Assembly: GCA_019648995.1 (NCBI GenBank)
Contig: BLXT01003772.1
Span: forward strand, 727,466-758,587
DNA length: 31,122 bases
Origin: Plakobranchus ocellatus
Lineage: Eukaryota; Mollusca; Gastropoda; Plakobranchidae
Reading direction: 5' to 3'
A program made the translations under genes and the position numbers. The notes beneath the pieces were generated by a model, which had not been told where the DNA came from, made no database searches, and saw nothing but the letters and a program-made list of their open reading frames with translations. Positions 13,383 to 24,014 of this stretch are shown here, one piece after another (the first letter of the stretch is position 1; the number at the start of each line of letters is the position of its first letter).

Positions 13383-16300
13383 TGTAGTCGTCTAGTAGAG
13401 GTGGTGGTGGTGGTAGAAGCTCTCATCAAATAAAAAATTATAATAATTGTATATAGTTTTATTCGTGAACCATCGATAATCTGATGACAGAAAACCTCTG
13501 CATTAAAACTTCAATAGCAAAGCTGAATTTTTATACATGCCAGACTGGCGGAGCATTGGAAAAAGCAGAAACGGGTAAAGCAGCAGATCAAGATTGGCAC
13601 CAAACCAGCATAAAATTATTGAAAGAGGCATATGGTGGATAAGAGCATTTGGGAGCTGTAGGTGAGGTATTTGATAACCAACAGTTGCAATAGCCTGGTT
13701 ATTTTTTTTTTTCATTTATTCAAAAAACATGGAACAGCCATAGGAAGAAAGTGAAAAAATAAAAAAGAGAAACAAGGGAGGCTTATTTTGGTAATGCAGT
13801 GATTATTTCAGCTTATAAGGAAATAGTCGTCATGAACGGAGGTATAAATTGAAAAGTCCCAGAGCTTTCTACTAGCCATCATTAAAACATGGAGCGGTCC
13901 TAATCTGGTTTGTACACTACATTTTTGAATTCTTGGAACATTTCTAGCCATATATAATTTGCCACCTGAAGCACGAATGATATTGGCAAAAACCAATCGG
14001 AGATTCAAAAAAAAAAACGGAAGGATGGGAGGGTAATTAACATCTCCGCTCCTGACAACTGTTTCCTTCATCAGAAGCAATTATCACCTACTCAGATAAG
14101 TGTTGCTTGTTTCTCTTATTTCAAGTCACATCAGGCTCCACGTGTAAACAAGAAATACAAATGACGGTCCACAAAATAGTACCTCAATACATCTTCAATC
14201 GGTATTCCATTCAGTATTTCTTCTTTTTCGATAACTGATCATCCTAAATTAATGTGGGGCACCTTCTCATAGAACTTTACGAAGGAACTGTCTCTAGTAC
14301 ATCTTGCTGCGCAAAAAAAGTAGAGTTTACTGGACAAGCCATGTTAAAACCTGATGTCATGACCATGATAGCACTTGCTGCCAGGGTACTGTACATAAAC
14401 TTTTTCCTCCAATACATTAGTGTGATCCACCTGGCTGCTTAAACAGTTTTGGACAGCTGATTAAAAATTACTGGTTTCAGACTCCCTTACCGCTGCTTGT
14501 TTTTTTTTATACATTTCAATTTATATAAGGATAATTATGAGGAGGCTATCATTATAGGAAATAAAAAAAATTCACGAGAAGCTTGGAGCACTTTTGTACG
14601 AGAATATTTGTGCAAAATATCCATAAAGATAAGCATTTATTATTTAACAGCTCTTATGGTAAAGTGTGGCACGTTGAAAAATAAAAGGATAAAACGTTAT
14701 GTACCCAACATGTATGTTATCCTTGAAATATTTTGAGCGACCTTGATTTTCACAGTGCAGCATAATATATAAATCTTCCTGCGCTTGTTTAGACAATGGA
14801 TTTTGACTGGACCTGACGATAGCTGCAGGCCCAGTTTTTTGCCGTGCTGGTAACATTAATATTATCGGCTGATTTATTAGCATCTATGGAGGCTCAGAGC
14901 AATACACCTGGTCCGGCTAAGAGGGGCGATATTGTTATGTCTTATACTTATTCTACTGCTCGATATACAAGAAAGCTTTTACGAAAATAAAAGTTGAATC
15001 ATGGTTTGGATACCAATTAAGTAAAAATAAATCAATTGCAAAAGCACCTGAGTCAGGCTTGATTGACACATCTGTCAAACTGCTTGTTTATTCTACTAGA
15101 AATAAAAAGATCAATAGTTGGCGGAAACTTCAAGATTTTCAATGCTTACTTAAGTAAAAATTGAGAGAGGATCCATATCCGCCTGCAGTTTTCCTCCAGA
15201 ATTTTTCATCAGCTCCCTCGTTTAGATAGCCCTTACATGCTATTTGGATAAAGAGTAAATTGACGCGTTATCATGTGCCCTATCGAATTTCAGAGACACG
15301 TTTGATCCCTTTATGCAATGGATAGGTTTGGTAAATATTTTCACTTGTCTGGAAGCAATTTTAGATTTATGATTTTTTTTTCTTGTCATTGATACATTCA
15401 TTAAAACTTTTCTTTAAACATTTAAAATAATCCACAATTTACCTTTCCTCTCCCTGCCAAAGTATCTCCGAGATAAACTCAGTTTTCGGAGAAGGTTTTT
15501 TGAATAAAATATTGTGTATAAGTAGATTCAAGATTTCCAACATTTTTTTGTTAAATTGCTCTCGTGGCAAATGATCAGTTGTTTTTTTTTGTGTATATAT
15601 ATATTAATTGATTTGGCTTTGCAAAAAGGACCTAAATGTCTTATACATGAATTACATCCATAGAGCAAGATATACGCCGAATCACTCTTACGATCCCATA
15701 GGGTTTTTAAATCATACTGGAGGATATAGGGCGTTCATGTTATCCGTGTACTAGATTACAGATTTATGGATGAAACCTAGGAGTAACCCTGTTACTTCGA
15801 CCGTCGCATTTAGCAATGTTTGCGCATATTACTAAAACAGGTTGGATTAAGTTTATCTCTATTTTTTGTTGGATGATTACAATTAAAATATTGGTTCTTG
15901 TAGCTCGCTTTTTCAAGCTCCGCCATATTTCCCTATTTGTTTGGAATGCAGTATCTAACTTTTCCTAGCTTTAAGTATCTCATCAGTGGTTTACTTCGTA
16001 AATCTTTTTGTCAAGACTATGGCGAGCCTTGATGATAATCTTCCTTATCTTCCTCGTCCGCCATAAGGTCTTCTTCTGCCTCTGTAAAGGTGTAAAGGGA
16101 TAGCTTCCCTTTGTGCCCCTTATGTGGCACTTTCATTCCTCGCCAGACGGTGGCTGATTGTAATCATGAATCGGGTGCTAGCAAATGCAGACAGGAATTA
16201 TAGTCTCTGTTCCTTTTTCTTCGCTTTGGTGATAAGCGAGTTGGTGTTGAGAATTGATGATGGGCAAGTAGGTGTAACACTAACACCACATGGTCCAGTA

Positions 16301-17708
16301 AATATGAAGAGGAGGAGAAACATTTTCGTTTCGTTTTGTTTTCTCTTTGAATGAATCATATCTCTACATTTGCATGTGGGAGCCTTTAATATTGTCTCAT
16401 CATTTGACTTGAAGCCAGAGATCCCTCCCTGCGCCCACCCACACATTTTGCGCCATGAGGTAAAGCACCATTTTCGAAAATTGTCATTTGATTTTAATCG
16501 ACACAACTGTAATCAAATCATGTACTGGCTATAATAAATCGCTACCTCATTCAACCATCTTGTCTGATGATATGAAATTATTGCAATACATAACTGGCCT
16601 AACCGTGAGCCACAGTTGCAAAGACAGTTGACATTTCTGCCTGTGGTAATGTAAAAAAGCAAGCAAGAGAATCTCTTAATGAAAGGTGAAAAAACAAAAC
16701 AAACGTTAAAAAACCATAAGTAATAAATAAAGCGATTATGAGCAAGATAAATATGAATATGCCAGGCCAGTTTGGCAGTGCCAGCGTACTAACTAGTGGC
16801 ATGCCCAGGTGGTTCTAAAGTTAAATCTGGCGGCTGGTGACTTGCAACGATTCTTTTACACTTCTACTTTACATCAAATATCTTGTTACGATGTTCTTTG
16901 TGTGGACAGGTTGTTGGTGTGGACGGGTAGGAAAGCCTTACTAAAATAGGCCTACATGATAACACTTGTGAAATCTCTGTAGTATGTTAGGTGTTGCAAA
17001 AGCCCATCCTCTTAACTGATGATCTTAAGTTTATTAGATCCTACAATCGAACAGGCGCTCGTTATGGGGTCCATTCTTAAGATAGTGGGCCTTTCAAGAT
17101 TTCAGCAACTCTTAACAGACTTGAGTAACGTAAATGTAGATCTATACAATAACTGAGTAGAGGAGACGAAAATGCTTTGTTAAGTTGGATTTTTTTTCTC
17201 CTTTACTTCATATAACATTTCAGCTTCCCTTGCATCCCTTGGATCGTAGATTTTATATTAATGGGAGGTGACCTTGCCCTTTTTTATTTATACAAGCAAA
17301 ATTGAGTAAAAATAATGTCTTTCCTTAAGATTATAAGTGATGTCATGCTTTGCCGCATGCATTTTCGACTTCTCAAAACCTGGCGTTTGATAATTAATAA
17401 AACTTTCAATACAGACACACACATAAATGTGCGCACGCGCACGAGTGTGTAAATAACAGTTGAGCACTTGTTGCATCTTGCATCTATGTAGCATATAGGT
17501 TAGCTCCCATTTTTGATAAATGAAAATTAATGTGCCATGAAAAGGAGTTTGCCGAAATTCAGGGCTTGAAATATCCAGATGAGATAGTTTTATAATAATC
17601 GACACCATGGAAAAGCATAATAGTAGTAGTAGTAGTAGTAGTAATAACAATAATAATAATAATAAAATAATAATAATAATAATTAATGATAATAATAATA
17701 ATAGGGCC

Positions 17709-17752
<44 letters not shown>

Positions 17753-17851
17753 NNNNNNNNNNNNNNNNNNNNNNNNNNNNNNNNNNNNNNNNNNNNNNNN
17801 NNNNNNNNNNNNNNNNNNNNNNNNNNNNNNNNNNNNNNNAATAATAATAAT

Positions 17852-17882
<31 letters not shown>

Positions 17883-19947
17883 TGAACGCGGCGCAGCAGA
17901 AGAGGCTCTCACTCTCAGCTGACGCAACTTTAAATCCATTTCCATTTATCTCAAGTATAAAAAGGAGAAGCACAAATGTCTCATACGACAGTATGAGCGT
18001 AAAAAGCATACTTTAAAGGGGTAAAAAAGCAACTTGTCTTTTAGAGTAAATTGTGCCTGTGTCTGGGGAGGGAGCAGGGGGTGGTTTTGAGAAAAGAGTT
18101 AGGGAAATAGAATATACAATATCCCAATTTCTTACCAGCATCTGTGTCTCTAATACCTTTGTTAAGAGAGTAAAAACATTAATTGATGATGCGTATTTAC
18201 CAATACATGTATGCTCTTTTTCATACTTTTTTATTGCTCGTGGAATTTCTGTTTGGATAATTTGATGCCGATTAAAAAAAAAAAAACTTTCTTAATTATC
18301 CTCCAGCATTTTTAAAGACCAATCTATTGTGTATGAGCTAGATTTCATTTTCTTCGCATTATACTTTTTCACTTCTAGCCAAAAGACAGGCTATAAAATG
18401 AATAGCCTTTTCATACCTTTACACACATCTCATAGCCACTCTGACAGGTTAATTTCACATCCCCATAATAACTATTCGAACGTAAAGGTTTCTCCTCGAG
18501 CTTCTCGTTAATTTTTTCATATCTCAAACGGTAACTATGTGTCTGCATCGAATCGTTTCCTTGGAAAGATTCATTTCTTTTTACTTTTTTTTTTTAAACC
18601 TTCGAGAATTACAAGATCTCAGTCTAGACCTTGAAACCAACCATAAATCGACAGACGACTTACACCTGCCTGGGCTTCTGTTATGTATTTTACATCAAGA
18701 TAGCGCAGCTGTTAACATAGATTTGGTTCTGCTCTTGTAACTTTATTTGATACGAAACATTGAAACACCATTCCAGTAAATCATAAAGCTTTCCTTTTTT
18801 TTAACATTATTTGTCAACAATTTAACTCAAGCTGTGCCTTTTTTTTTTTTTTTTTTTTGTAAGGGTCAGGGCTAGTATGAAATCTGAAACTGTTGATGAG
18901 TTTCGAATCTGTGATCATTAAAGCCATTGGTAATAAGTCGCTTGAAAAAGCGATTCCTCCCGTGCACTTTGTAACTTTTTAAACTGTTTTCGCGCCTTCA
19001 AACTTTTGTTAAAAGAAAATGCAATGGATTATTTTCCACTTCACTCATTTACTCGCAGCACAATAGTTGTTCTCCAATGACGTTTCATTTTCTTAAGGTT
19101 CTCTCCTGCACCATGCAGGTCATATTTCAGGTTTTCGATGTGACATAATTCACTGGCACTAACACTGCACCGGACTTTGCGCATCATTTTTGTCTTAATT
19201 TTTCACTTCCATGTTCTATTATTTTCAAAATTGATACATAACTGAATTTGCACCAGTCCCTTAACGTCGATCTCACTTGCCTCCACTCCATTCCGTAATT
19301 AAAGAGCAAGTCTACCAGACTTCCTGGCTGACCCTCCTGCTCGCTTTGCTTCCTTTTACGGTCCCCACACTTCCTCACTCGTTATGAACTGCCAAGATCT
19401 CCTAACCTAAGCAATTTTGTTTTTCTTTCCCAAATATTTTATCTTTGTTTTTGCCTTTAATTTGTTAATCGTCAATTTTCACAGTTATAACCATCTTCAC
19501 CGTGAAAATATGGCAACTATCTTTTTACCTTGGCATCCAGTCTCACCAAATGTATCCCTACTGGCTTCCAAAAAGCTTTATACCACCACCTTGAGCTATG
19601 CTTTGGTTACCTTAGACTCACATTTCAAACCAAACGTTGACATAGCACACCCACCCTGTCAAATTATAAACTAAGTCAAACTTACGCAATTCTTCTCACA
19701 CATCATCGCCTTAAGCAAGCTACACCTAACATTAACAGATCAACCGCTCACTATGTGTCCAATTTTCCGTGAATGTATGGATATGTTTCCCCTGCCCTTG
19801 CCTGTTATCAAGCCCTTCACTAATACTAAATGTTTTTGTTCCCGTATCCCTTTCTCTTGCATCACCATATTTATCTTTATCCGACAACACATGACTCTAC
19901 TTTTCTTTTCCCTTTCCTTGTCAAGTTTTCATTACATTAAATTAATG

Positions 19948-20013
<66 letters not shown>

Positions 20014-20429
20014 TTTTTATATATATAATAATCCTTGCAAGCCTGCACCGTATCAAAGCTTTAATTCGGTAATTTCTTCACCTTCCTCCATCCTTATTTT
20101 CCATCACTCACCCCTCCCTGTAAATTCTCACCTCTTGACCTGTGGCCTCTGACTTGTCAATCTCCAGTAGCAGGTTACACTCACGCTTCACCTCTTCGGC
20201 AATAAACTGCAGGTTCCCAGTGGATACAGCTAGCGACGTAGTAGCCTCCCTGTCATTTTCCGAGCTAGGAGACAAGCCACCTTCCCCATCACTTTTGTCG
20301 CCCTGCGGATCCATTTTCTGCTGGTTCTCGTTCTCCGATTCCGTCGTCACTTCTTGGTTCTTTGTGTTAGCGTCTGCACATGTGGGAAGCTCATTCATCT
20401 CCGCCAGGATGACCTCTAGCAGCAATAGC
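298..20429 (-). CDS. ATXN10: Ataxin-10 orthologue, 3' part of gene (five exons, partial at 5' end)
   Basis: Joining 20429-20132, 9649-9541, 5997-5822, 4722-4659 and 485-298 on the minus strand gives 277 residues and a TGA stop, with every junction in phase. The product resembles the C-terminal part of ataxin-10, an armadillo-like helical-repeat cytoplasmic protein linked in vertebrates to neuron survival, cytokinesis and ciliary functions (family knowledge). Seen in the sequence: EALVITKELETLG, then VNLLRSITEMGK, then KKDLIRLIANMAYK, NQDTVRSLDGISLLLD, NPFITQW and AIRNLVEGNRENRDVL, in the family order. Human ataxin-10 is about 475 residues, so roughly the N-terminal 200 residues are absent here. 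The first exon seen starts with a split codon after an acceptor, so upstream exons must exist. SCA10 in humans comes from an intronic ATTCT expansion in this gene; I see no ATTCT or AGAAT array here. Species identity is not determinable from this. Confidence 0.9.
486..504 (-). other. ATXN10: U12-type branch site CCTTAAC and 3' splice site CAG
   Basis: The minus strand reads CCTTAAC at 504-498, matching the core of TTCCTTAAC. The intron ends with CCAG at 489-486, about 13 nt after the branch adenosine, inside the short 10-20 nt range of minor introns. There is no polypyrimidine tract, which also fits the minor class. Confidence 0.85.
1005..1290. repeat. C/T-rich low-complexity stretch
   Basis: Strong plus-strand pyrimidine bias (many CCTTC, CCCCTCC and CACCACAC words) without a fixed period, inside the U12-type intron. 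Confidence 0.5.
3643..3793. repeat. 30-bp minisatellite, five copies
   Basis: Unit about 30 bp (tataaactattaaaccatg plus taacattatta) in five head-to-tail copies. The first three are identical; copies four and five carry substitutions (tatg for tata, gtgaca for gtaaca, aacc for aact). Because 30 is a multiple of three, the minus strand is an open frame of NNVTWFNSLY decapeptides, which I treat as an artefact of the period. Confidence 0.9.
4649..4658 (-). other. ATXN10: U12-type 5' splice site GTATCCTTGC
   Basis: Reading the minus strand from 4658 gives GTATCCTT, matching the minor-class consensus RTATCCTT at all eight positions. It is the only donor nearby that keeps ATXN10 in frame with the last exon. 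Confidence 0.85.
4659..4722 (-). CDS. ATXN10: ATXN10 short exon ending at a U12-type donor
   Basis: Minus strand, 64 nt. The acceptor is tttttccag. There are 21 codons plus one base: VRSLDGISLLLDLTMIDTRN then P and T of the next codon. This matches the human segment NELDGIPLILDN..DD.NPF. The exon must end at CCAT/gtatcctt, because only then does the final T plus TT of the last exon make Phe, restoring NPFITQW. The stronger looking gtaaga donor ten bases further on would add bases coding CIL and break the frame. Confidence 0.9.
4723..5821 (-). other. ATXN10: ATXN10 intron, 1.1 kb, with (GA)n
   Basis: U2-type gt-ag boundaries (gtaatt to ttttccag). It holds a T-rich run near 5065-5096, a (GA)n microsatellite at 5191-5242 and otherwise AT-rich sequence. 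I see no gene in it. Confidence 0.8.
5191..5242. repeat. (GA)n microsatellite
   Basis: Nearly pure GA dinucleotides in the 1.1-kb ATXN10 intron. Confidence 0.97.
5822..5997 (-). CDS. ATXN10: ATXN10 internal exon, start of conserved C-terminal domain
   Basis: Minus strand, 176 nt. The acceptor is tgtcttttcag and the donor is GACACG/gtaatt. Two bases complete the split Asn codon and 58 codons follow, ending in phase 0. It contains LLRSITEMGKCG, a polar loop (KREEKASAEDSVDPHHP), and the family hallmark YGLKKDLIRLIANMAYK followed by NQDT. Human ataxin-10 has FKSHLIRLIGNLCYK then NQDK at this place. This is the first half of the ataxin-10 C-terminal (homo-association) domain. I am sure of the assignment; the donor gtaatt is weaker than usual but keeps the frame. 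Confidence 0.95.
5998..9540 (-). other. ATXN10: ATXN10 intron, 3.5 kb, hosting an antisense RTE-like element
   Basis: Boundaries are gtgagt and tgtcttttcag on the minus strand. About 1.9 kb of it (6780-8700) is a decayed retroelement inserted on the plus strand, opposite to the host gene. The stretches 6010-6780 and 8720-9540 show nothing I recognise. Confidence 0.8.
6780..8700 (+). mobile_element. RTE-like non-LTR retrotransposon remnant A (endonuclease and RT pieces)
   Basis: Broken coding matter in several plus-strand frames. Around 6970-7170: TTIGTWNVRMLKETRKL, then LCEIR and LYRGRTRGQAG, the start of an APE-type endonuclease including the Asn of TWNVR and Glu of LCE. At 7395-7440 DAKVGKGSYK corresponds to the usual GDWNAKVG, with Asn replaced by Asp. 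Near 7660-7700 DTDLILL stands where SDH-type residues belong. After a gap, LTEEQLGFKP (about 8035-8065) matches the RT entry motif, and near 8490-8640 LFGHACRKKQ and GKLEGKSVEDWIG look like the RTE C-terminus. An A-rich end (8694-8720) may be its tail. It has stops and frameshifts and is non-functional. RTE clade is by resemblance only. Confidence 0.75.
9541..9649 (-). CDS. ATXN10: ATXN10 internal exon (EALVITKELETLG segment)
   Basis: Minus strand, 109 nt. The acceptor is tacctttcag and the donor is GTTA/gtgagt, a strong U2-type pair. It starts in phase 0 and gives 36 codons plus one base. The leftover A joins AC of the next exon to give Asn, producing AVNLLRSITEMGK across the junction. The residues EALVITKELETLG and LLCCAVNLLRSI correspond to the human EEALATIRLLDVL and LLERVIDLLRVI helices, including the Leu spacing. 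This places the exon immediately before the conserved C-terminal ataxin-10 domain. Confidence 0.9.
10373..10451. repeat. 41-bp tandem duplication
   Basis: Two copies starting GTAGGTAGAC at 10373 and 10414, differing at two positions inside the shared part. It lies within the 10.5-kb ATXN10 intron. Confidence 0.85.
12092..12141. repeat. (CT)n microsatellite, left of SINE-like insert
   Basis: About 25 CT units ending directly at the SINE-like head. Confidence 0.97.
12141..12283 (+). mobile_element. SINE-like fragment inserted between (CT)n tracts
   Basis: It starts GGTGGCACAGTGGTTAGCG, a good tRNA-like head with A-box TGGCACAGTGG at 12144-12154, followed by a GC-rich body unlike its surroundings and an A/C-rich end (caaaccaaaaccaaaatcaa). 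No clear B box remains, so it is partial. It is bounded on both sides by (CT)n. Confidence 0.5.
12284..12366. repeat. (CT)n-(CA)n microsatellite, right of SINE-like insert
   Basis: CT units with one CC interruption near 12332, passing into about ten CA units. Confidence 0.97.
13335..13415. repeat. Compound trinucleotide tract (GGT)(CAG)(TAG)(GGT)
   Basis: GGT repeats, about eight CAG units, TAG/TTG units, then GGT again. The block order resembles that of the array at 26.55 kb. Confidence 0.9.
17620..17881. repeat. (TAG)n-(AAT)n microsatellite interrupted by an N-gap
   Basis: TAG units from 17620, then AAT units up to and beyond a run of N (17753-17839). The true array length is unknown. Confidence 0.95.
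17753..17839. other. Assembly gap (87 N)
   Basis: A run of N inside (AAT)n, an unresolved repeat. Confidence 0.99.
18839..18858. repeat. Poly-T run
   Basis: Twenty T in a row; on the minus strand a poly-A with no recognisable element in front of it. Confidence 0.9.
19950..20028. repeat. (AT)n with embedded T-run
   Basis: About 27 TA units, a 14-base T-run and a short TA tail, about 100 bp downstream of the ATXN10 exon at 20132-20429 in gene orientation. Confidence 0.95.
20132..20429 (-). CDS. ATXN10: ATXN10 internal exon with acidic linker
   Basis: Minus strand, 298 nt. The acceptor is cttttag and the donor is CAAGAG/gtgaga. One base (G) completes a codon from an unseen upstream exon, followed by 99 full codons, ending in phase 0. 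Residues 1-13 (LLLLEVILAEMNE) and about 72-92 (NLQFIAEEVKRECNLLLEID) look like amphipathic helices of the armadillo-like fold. Between them lie about 55 residues rich in E, D, S, N and Q with KSDGEGG and SPSSEND runs, probably a disordered acidic loop. The exon aligns by position with the human region just before the segment EEAL. An antisense open frame over the same bases is a shadow. Confidence 0.85.
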
Positions 20430-21394
20430 CTAAAAGCGGAACCGAGTGTAATAGGGGGAGGGCAGAGGGTGGATTTTATGAATATGGACTACTTGGAAAT
20501 TAAGAATAGAACATACCAATAACTATGAACACATGACTGGTGACGTCGAAAGCGCCTGAGACTAGAGAGAATTGCTACTCTAGTCTGTGAAGTCGCTGCT
20601 TTGCAGCCAGAAACCATAGCTCCAATAGTTTTTAATAAAAGTTGAGAAACCTACACTGCTGTTTTGGCTTTCAGATGTATAGAGCATTTTTTTTTCACTA
20701 ATTCGTTCCAAGTGCATCTCCCAAAATAGCATTCCAAGTTCAAGGAGGTGAGAGTACTTTGCAGGAGAGAACATAATGTGCACATAATAAACTAGAAATG
20801 AAAGTCGTACGTCGAAAATATTGATTAAAGTGAGGGGATACAAACCAACATCAAACCAGCAACATGTACCCTTTAAACAACCCTTGTAAAAAAAAGTCTA
20901 TTGTCGTCCTCTCTAACTTCTTCCGGCGGTAAAACTTTTGAGATGTTTTAGCACTAATCCGTAAAGCTGTGTTGAGGGTACTCTCATGAAAGCGTCTTCA
21001 GAATACTTAGTTTTGGACATGGATGCCACTCTACTGCTGTGGCGAGAGAATCGGAACGTTTCAATGCCAAGCCTAACGAATACTGTATTAACCCACCTAG
21101 TAATTGTCCTCTACAGTTTCTGGAAGCTAATCTAGACCTGCAAGATCCGCAGTTGCATATTAGGAAATTAAGAAAAAGCTTCACAAATGTTCGTCTTTAG
21201 GGAATTTGAAAATTTTAAAGGGTGCATTCCAATATTTTCATCTTGATAATAATTTGAAATGAAAAGTAAAACAATCGTCCGAATGGTGCATCCATGTCAT
21301 GTGTGGACTGAGCTCTCAGACACGACATGAAAGATATAGTTTTAAATATATCAGTTCTTTTAGGGAGATGAAAGGATAACAAACCCATGATTGT

Positions 21395-21426
21395 AAAAAA
21401 AAAAAAAAAAAAGACAAGACAAGACA
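21395..21426. repeat. Poly-A followed by (AAGAC)n
   Basis: Eighteen A, then about three AAGAC units. This is a short pentanucleotide repeat, not the ATTCT type known from human ATXN10. Confidence 0.85.
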
Positions 21427-22093
21427 GTGTTAATATCCCTAGTGGAACAGTTTATTTAGGTTTTGGTTGCCTCATGTTTCCTTTCATAAATCTCTCTATA
21501 TCTGGACAGGTACAAGGAGGCTCAACATTGCAAATTTTAATGAAGGTGAGCAGCGCACGTTTAGCAGAGTTAAGTGAAGAATATAACAATCCCTTTTTGA
21601 AAAAAAATAGTTATGAAATCACAAATTTTACACGTGTAGAGGTGGAATCCAGATTCTGTTCAGAGCAAAAGTTGTTCCATTTTTAAAACTTAATTTAACC
21701 AAGAGCTCGTACAGTCAGAAGTGTGCTCAATCAACTCGCTTAAACAACTCCACGTTGTTGCTCGTAGAGAACGAAATTTATTGACTTTAAGAAAATAGCA
21801 GCACTTGATGATGGAGAAGAACATACGGGCAATCCAGATATGGGATTGAATCGCAATGTGAAATTCTTATACTATCATAATATCACTCTTCAAAACTGCA
21901 CCCAAAAATCGGTTCAAAATAGACAATTTCAAGCATCTGCGCTACTCATGATTAGGTAACGTAAGGCTGAATTGCTGATTAAGACGCCTTTGTTATACCA
22001 TGTCATCTTGTCATATAAGGGACTAGGTAGCTTTTTATTCATACTTGTCATATTAGGAACTAGATTTTTTTTTAAATCCTATGTTTCAATTAA

Positions 22094-22095
<2 letters not shown>

Positions 22096-22134
<39 letters not shown>

Positions 22135-22161
22135 CCTCCCTCTATCCTTCCCCCCCTCCCC
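22096..22161. repeat. (CT)n passing into C-rich pyrimidine tract
   Basis: CT units to about 22132, then a C-rich pyrimidine stretch. Confidence 0.95.
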
Positions 22162-22345
22162 GTGTGCGCACGGGTCTTTTCAGTGAGATGGGTTAATTTC
22201 CTCCAACAATAAGGCCCGCTGATCCTCGTTTATGCGGAGGATAGACTGTTAGCACTCTCTCCATACGATTTCTCCTTAAATTTAACACTCAATTGCACAA
22301 AGCCACAGACTAGCGTCGGAACGTTCAAATATAATCTTACACTTT

Positions 22346-22379
22346 TGTGTGTGTGTGTGTGTGGGGGGGGGGGGGGNNN
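22346..22379. repeat. (GT)n and poly-G with 3-N gap
   Basis: GT units followed by about 14 G and three N (22377-22379). Confidence 0.95.
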
Positions 22380-22700
22380 GTAATATTACACTTATGTGAG
22401 GTGATAAAAAAAAAGAAGAAAAAATGTCAGCATAAAAAAAATAACACATAAGGGGAGAGGTAACTATTCTCAATATACAATCAATAAATGAACAAATCTA
22501 ATAGTATTATATCCCTATTTTTATAAAAAGCATACGTTGCTTTTCCAATTTTTGCCAGTTTAAATGATTTACTTCATTACTCTGCATAAAGGTAGAATTG
22601 CATATATTATATGCGCATATGAATGTTTTTGATGAATATGTCTGTAAAGCGCATAGACCAGCTATTGCACTATGGATTTGCATGATATAATGTCATATAT

Positions 22701-22789
22701 TATTGTTGTTGTTGTTGTTATTATTATCGTTATTTTTATTTTATTTATAAATATTATGATTGTTTTTGTTGTTGTTGTTGTTGTTGTGG

Positions 22790-22844
<55 letters not shown>
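22701..22844. repeat. (TTG)n microsatellite in two blocks
   Basis: A short TTG block at 22701-22719, TTA/TTT-rich sequence, then about 25 TTG units with one TGG interruption at 22768-22844. Open frames here are poly-Val or poly-Thr artefacts. Confidence 0.95.
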
Positions 22845-23977
22845 CATGAGAGGTCCGCAAAAGCAGTCGGACTGTTACATCGACGTTGTGAACGTGTTAA
22901 TGTGATTTTATCGATGCGCAGCCATACAACTATGATAAGCTGCATATGCTAACTTGAAATATTTCCTGATTAATTGGTTAAGATTCAAAAGCAGATGTCA
23001 TCCATATTTTTGCTAGTCTATAGATATGAGCTATTCGCTTAATTCTTAATTTATGAATTGCATTATGAGTGTTTAGTACAGGAGGTGATTCTTGGTATAA
23101 CATTTGTTATGCATTTCTTATGCATGTTTTATGCGTAAAATCCTGGTTGTATGGTTTTTTTTTCAGATGCTCCCTAATAGCTTCTGACTGGGTTTTGTTT
23201 TTTGTTTTTTTTTTTTTTTTTTTAGATCTTTTTTTTTAGGCTTATCGTTTACCGATTTTATCTTTTATTTTCTTTTTTTCTTAATTCACGCAGTAACTGA
23301 ATTTGTATATCTTTGGCTTCACTAAAGTACAAAATAAATGCAATATTTACAAATAGAAAGAATTTCTCTTCACATCATTTTACCTACATCCTTATCTGTT
23401 GTGCCTTATCACTCAGCATTGTTTGTCTATCTATGGACTTAGTAGAAGCTCACTAGGTTCACTAAAACATACAAAGGGCTTCTGGCGTTGTCATATAAAA
23501 ATAATATAAAATCAAACTCATTTCTCAAACTAGACCACACGACAAGCTTACATATATATGTTTATATTTATATACTGCGATAATCCAATGCAACAACTTT
23601 CGGTTATGATAAAGGAATGTTTGTAAATGTAGCTAATTATTGGCTACTTTTAGCTATATTTCCACACATAGGCCTACCAAGCTTCTCCTCCGTTTTGTGA
23701 AGAGATCGTAGTGTGATAATGCAATTTTATCAGGTCTAGATCTATATAATTAGCACCTAGAGTAGATTCCCAGAATTTTACATCGCTCTTTACCTCTGGA
23801 TATCGTGAGGCCCAGATCTAGATTAAGACCTCAACTCAATGCGCGAGTTACTATGTTGGTAATATGCGATGTTACACATTGACCATTTTAATATATTTTC
23901 AAGAGCCACTAACGACGTTTCATACAAATTTCAGATATCTTAAGAAAGGAAATAATTTTCTTAGATTACTATATGCA

Positions 23978-24014
23978 GAATATATAAAAAGTTATAAGCT
24001 ATAACTTTTATTAT
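23978..24014. repeat. Short perfect inverted repeat
   Basis: AAAAGTTATA and TATAACTTTT are separated by AGC, a 10-bp hairpin in AT-rich DNA. It is probably incidental. Confidence 0.5.

Larger units (their letters stand above)
9650..20131 (-). other. ATXN10: ATXN10 intron, 10.5 kb, microsatellite-rich
   Basis: Boundaries are gtgaga and tacctttcag. Contents: a 41-bp tandem duplication (10373-10451), a SINE-like insert between two (CT)n tracts (12092-12366), a compound trinucleotide tract (13335-13415), an (AAT)n tract with an N-gap (17620-17881), a T-run (18839-18858) and (AT)n (19950-20028). The stretches 10460-12090, 12400-13320, 13420-17610 and 17890-19940 are AT-rich DNA with no recognisable gene; open frames there are short and lack family resemblance. 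Confidence 0.75.

Noticed and set aside
16124..16802. Open frames of 67-102 residues on both strands
   Set aside because: No family resemblance, overlapping antisense frames, no conserved motif.
17288..17945. Leu/Ile-rich frames of 120 and 128 residues
   Set aside because: They run through (TAG)n/(AAT)n and the N-gap; not coding.
20142..20522. 126-residue plus-strand open frame
   Set aside because: It is antisense to the well-supported ATXN10 exon; the open frame follows from the exon's codon composition.
20984..21184. Possible upstream ATXN10 exon after a minus-strand ttgcag
   Set aside because: A short LASRN-like match is likely chance; the surrounding residues do not fit ataxin-10 and no donor gives the needed phase.
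22662..22905. Poly-Val and poly-Thr open frames
   Set aside because: By-product of (TTG)n.
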